Positions 62,410-64,000 of a stretch of DNA of 64,000 nucleotides are shown here, piece by piece. This DNA is from Nocardia donostiensis (lineage in GTDB: Bacteria; Actinomycetota; Actinomycetes; Mycobacteriales; Mycobacteriaceae): NCBI RefSeq assembly GCF_002081715.1, contig NZ_MUKP01000004.1, forward strand, positions 1 through 64,000, given 5' to 3'. How positions within the stretch are numbered: position 1 is the first letter of the stretch; each line of letters begins with the position of its first letter. A program made the translations under genes and the position numbers. The notes beneath the pieces were generated by a model. It did no database searches and had not been told where the DNA came from. It was given only the letters and a program-made list of their open reading frames with translations.

Positions 62410-63384
62410 CTATCGGGTCAACGGGAACTTGGCTTCCCCGTCGGCGTGCCACAGACCTGAATGCGCATCGGCTATCGGACCGCGGGTGGGGTCGTCCCAG
62501 CCGGTGTGCCAGGTGAACGGGAGCTGCTGGCTGATCAGCCAAGTCGTTGCAGCGTAATAGTAGGCGGATTCATCGGCGATACCCGGTGCGGCGGCATAAC
62601 GTTCGGGTCCGCGCGAGGGCCAGCCGGTTTCGACGACGAGCGGTTTCGGTTTCGTTGCGAGCCGAGCGGCCGCGACCCGGTCGCGCAGATAGGTCAGGGC
62701 GTCCTCGACCGCGGCCCCGCCCCGGTACGGCTGCACCTCTAGGCCGATGAAGTCGACCGCGTGCAGCACCTCGGCGTTGACCGGGTCTGCCCAGCTGCCC
62801 AGGGTGTCGGTGACACCGACCGGGATGTTGTAACCGAAGTCGTGCTGCAGCATATCTTTGATCTCGCGCACCGAATCCGCCAGCCGCGCAGCGGATACTT
62901 CCCGGCGCTCGAGTGCTTCTCGACCCACGATGACATGACCGATGCCGGCGAAGCCGTGTAGCCGGAAGGCACGCTCGAGCGCGATCTTTTCCCGATCGAA
63001 AAGCTTCTCCGAGCGAACAGCCAACCCGACGTCGACACCGATCCCCTTCCGCTGCGCAATCGGCAGCACCACGCTGAGCAGATCGCATGCGGCGGCGGTA
63101 TTCAGCCGCACGGTACGGAATCCGGCGTCTTCGAGTTGCTCGAGCCGATCCCGGACAGTGGCGATGTCCAGGCACCGCCCGTCCGGACGCAGCGTGGGCA
63201 GCGTCGCACCGGCTGTCGTATGCCCTTGCGGTGCGGCGTGTGCGACACCGGAACCGGCTGCCGCCGCGCCGACGACCAGCATCATCACGGCAACGGAGGT
63301 GAGTATTCGAGCCCTACGCTTGGCGAGCCCCTGCGTGCGCCTGCCCGCCCGGCCGGGCAGGGCGACGCCGGTGTAGGACACCAT
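62410..63384 (-). CDS. Secreted GH17-like glycoside hydrolase
   Basis: About 324 residues, starting at the ATG at 63384. A basic n-region and hydrophobic segment (KRRARILTSVAVMMLVVGAA), then AHA, form a signal peptide. The mature part resembles the beta-1,3-glucanase (GH17) barrel: VRLNTAAACDLLSVVLPIAQ, VGVTDTLGSW, DFIGLEVQPYRGG and LVVETGWPSRG, with the Glu of ETGWP as the expected nucleophile. It may act on a cell-wall or environmental glucan. It is a single gene; regulation is not visible. Confidence 0.75.
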   Translation of the reverse strand: MVSYTGVALPGRAGRRTQGLAKRRARILTSVAVMMLVVGAAAAGSGVAHAAPQGHTTAGATLPTLRPDGRCLDIATVRDRLEQLEDAGFRTVRLNTAAACDLLSVVLPIAQRKGIGVDVGLAVRSEKLFDREKIALERAFRLHGFAGIGHVIVGREALERREVSAARLADSVREIKDMLQHDFGYNIPVGVTDTLGSWADPVNAEVLHAVDFIGLEVQPYRGGAAVEDALTYLRDRVAAARLATKPKPLVVETGWPSRGPERYAAAPGIADESAYYYAATTWLISQQLPFTWHTGWDDPTRGPIADAHSGLWHADGEAKFPLTR

Positions 63385-63591
63385 GTTTCGACCGACGAAT
63401 ATATTCACCCCCGGCACACTAAGTGATGTACACCACACTATCGCCATTCTGGCTGGCGTGTCGCCGATGTTGTCTTCCCCCAAGGGATGACAGCCGACCA
63501 CACGTCAAAGCGATGCTGTCTCAGTACATGTGGTGTCTGCGCTGAGAGTTTTCACCAGAATCTCAGCGCTGCGATTCGTCAAGAGCCGTGG

Positions 63592-63909
63592 TCAGGACCT
63601 TGCTGCAAGCGGGAACAGCGCCTCGTGGAGTACGGCTACCGAGGGAGCGCCGTCGAGTCCGCCGTCTTCACGGGGGTAGAGGCGGCACGACAGGCTCGGA
63701 GCCTGGCCCGGGATCGCGAACGGGTCGCGGCCGTCGACCAGCAAGGTCGGCGAGCCGGCCATGCCGGTGACGCGGGCCCGGTCGACGTCCTCGACGACCC
63801 GGTGCGCGATGTGCAGTTCCATGGGCTGCCCGGTGGCGGCGCGCCGGAGGCGTTGGTCGAGCACTGCCGCGTTGGGGCAGCCGGGAACGTACAGGATTTC
63901 GAGGTTCAT
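63592..63909 (-). CDS. Small thioredoxin-fold protein
   Basis: The 105-residue protein starts at the ATG at 63909. YVPGCPNAAVLDQRLRRA supplies a single active-site Cys (PGCPN) and GMAGSPTLLVDGRD the cis-proline loop, so it has the thioredoxin fold without the usual Cys-x2-Cys. This monothiol type is often encoded near alkylmercury lyase (merB) and related thiol-stress genes in actinobacteria, none of which is inside the window. Its role may be thiol transfer or metal binding. Confidence 0.72.
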   Translation of the reverse strand: MNLEILYVPGCPNAAVLDQRLRRAATGQPMELHIAHRVVEDVDRARVTGMAGSPTLLVDGRDPFAIPGQAPSLSCRLYPREDGGLDGAPSVAVLHEALFPLAARS

Positions 63910-64000
63910 GATGGCCGGCTTTCGTAAAGATGGAGCGCCAGAGCTCAGGCTACGGGCTGTCCCGAGGGATGGGGCCGCCTACGTAAGTGATCGGGTCCAG

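Overview
This 64 kb window is high-GC DNA with dense coding on both strands. It looks like a chromosomal segment of a mycolic-acid actinobacterium, most likely Nocardia or a close relative. This is inferred from the gene content: acyl-CoA oxidase/dehydrogenase genes, a PapA5-like acyltransferase, an IdeR-type iron box, a mycothiol-type DinB-fold protein, KstR-like palindromes, and many IclR/TetR/MarR/PucR regulators. No rRNA, tRNA, CRISPR array, prophage or intact insertion sequence was seen.

Layout. 1-7.8 kb: a DUF2252 protein (cut by the window edge), a NERD-like membrane protein, a PAP2 phosphatase, an acyl-CoA oxidase-type enzyme, a ThrE-type exporter and a heme oxygenase. 7.8-12 kb: a decayed TnpB end, then a TetR regulator and a flavin dehydrogenase in one operon, a convergent IclR regulator and a thioredoxin-like protein. 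12.3-16.5 kb: a DinB-fold protein, and leuA with a 14-codon leucine leader peptide and attenuator; a GntR/FadR regulator and an orphan ABC ATPase diverge from it, followed by a second TnpB remnant. 16.7-27 kb: a hotdog thioesterase, then a two-sided locus built around sulfate transfer. One arm is DUF1214 protein - SDR - sulfotransferase. The divergent arm is IclR - cysD - cysNC (a PAPS synthase), then a FadE5-like dehydrogenase and a TetR regulator. KstR-like AACnnGTT palindromes lie beside three of these genes. 27-36.7 kb: two NAD-binding epimerase-like proteins, a MarR-controlled DHA2 exporter carrying extra C-terminal beta-sandwich domains, a secreted glycine-zipper protein, a divergent MFS/AraC pair and an SDR.

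36.7-45.5 kb: a small secreted protein, a deletion scar where an exporter and its divergent TetR regulator each keep only the C-terminal part, a zinc alcohol dehydrogenase, an intact DHA2 exporter, a hypothetical protein, a DoxX-like protein with eighteen 11-residue repeats, a DUF3558-type lipoprotein and a PucR regulator. 45.5-54.3 kb: an M50-like membrane protease, a siderophore-interacting protein behind an iron box with a divergent PapA-like acyltransferase, a membrane metallophosphoesterase with a long Ala-rich linker, an SRPBCC/acyl-CoA synthetase fusion, a small zinc-ribbon-like protein and a flavin/F420 LLM oxidoreductase. 54.3-64 kb: a stress-type group (three-helix/substrate-binding membrane protein, FAD oxidoreductase, double-TerD protein, TerD-AIM24 fusion), a small PH-like protein, a third TnpB-like end, a MEST-like hydrolase, a GH17-like secreted protein and a small thioredoxin-fold protein.

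The strongest candidate for an undescribed system is the 17.5-24.5 kb locus. It pairs a sulfotransferase with its own PAPS-making enzymes and lacks any sulfate-reduction gene, so it reads as a dedicated sulfoconjugation module. The DoxX repeat protein and the SRPBCC-ligase fusion are also worth attention. All function calls come from reading the sequence; no database search was possible.
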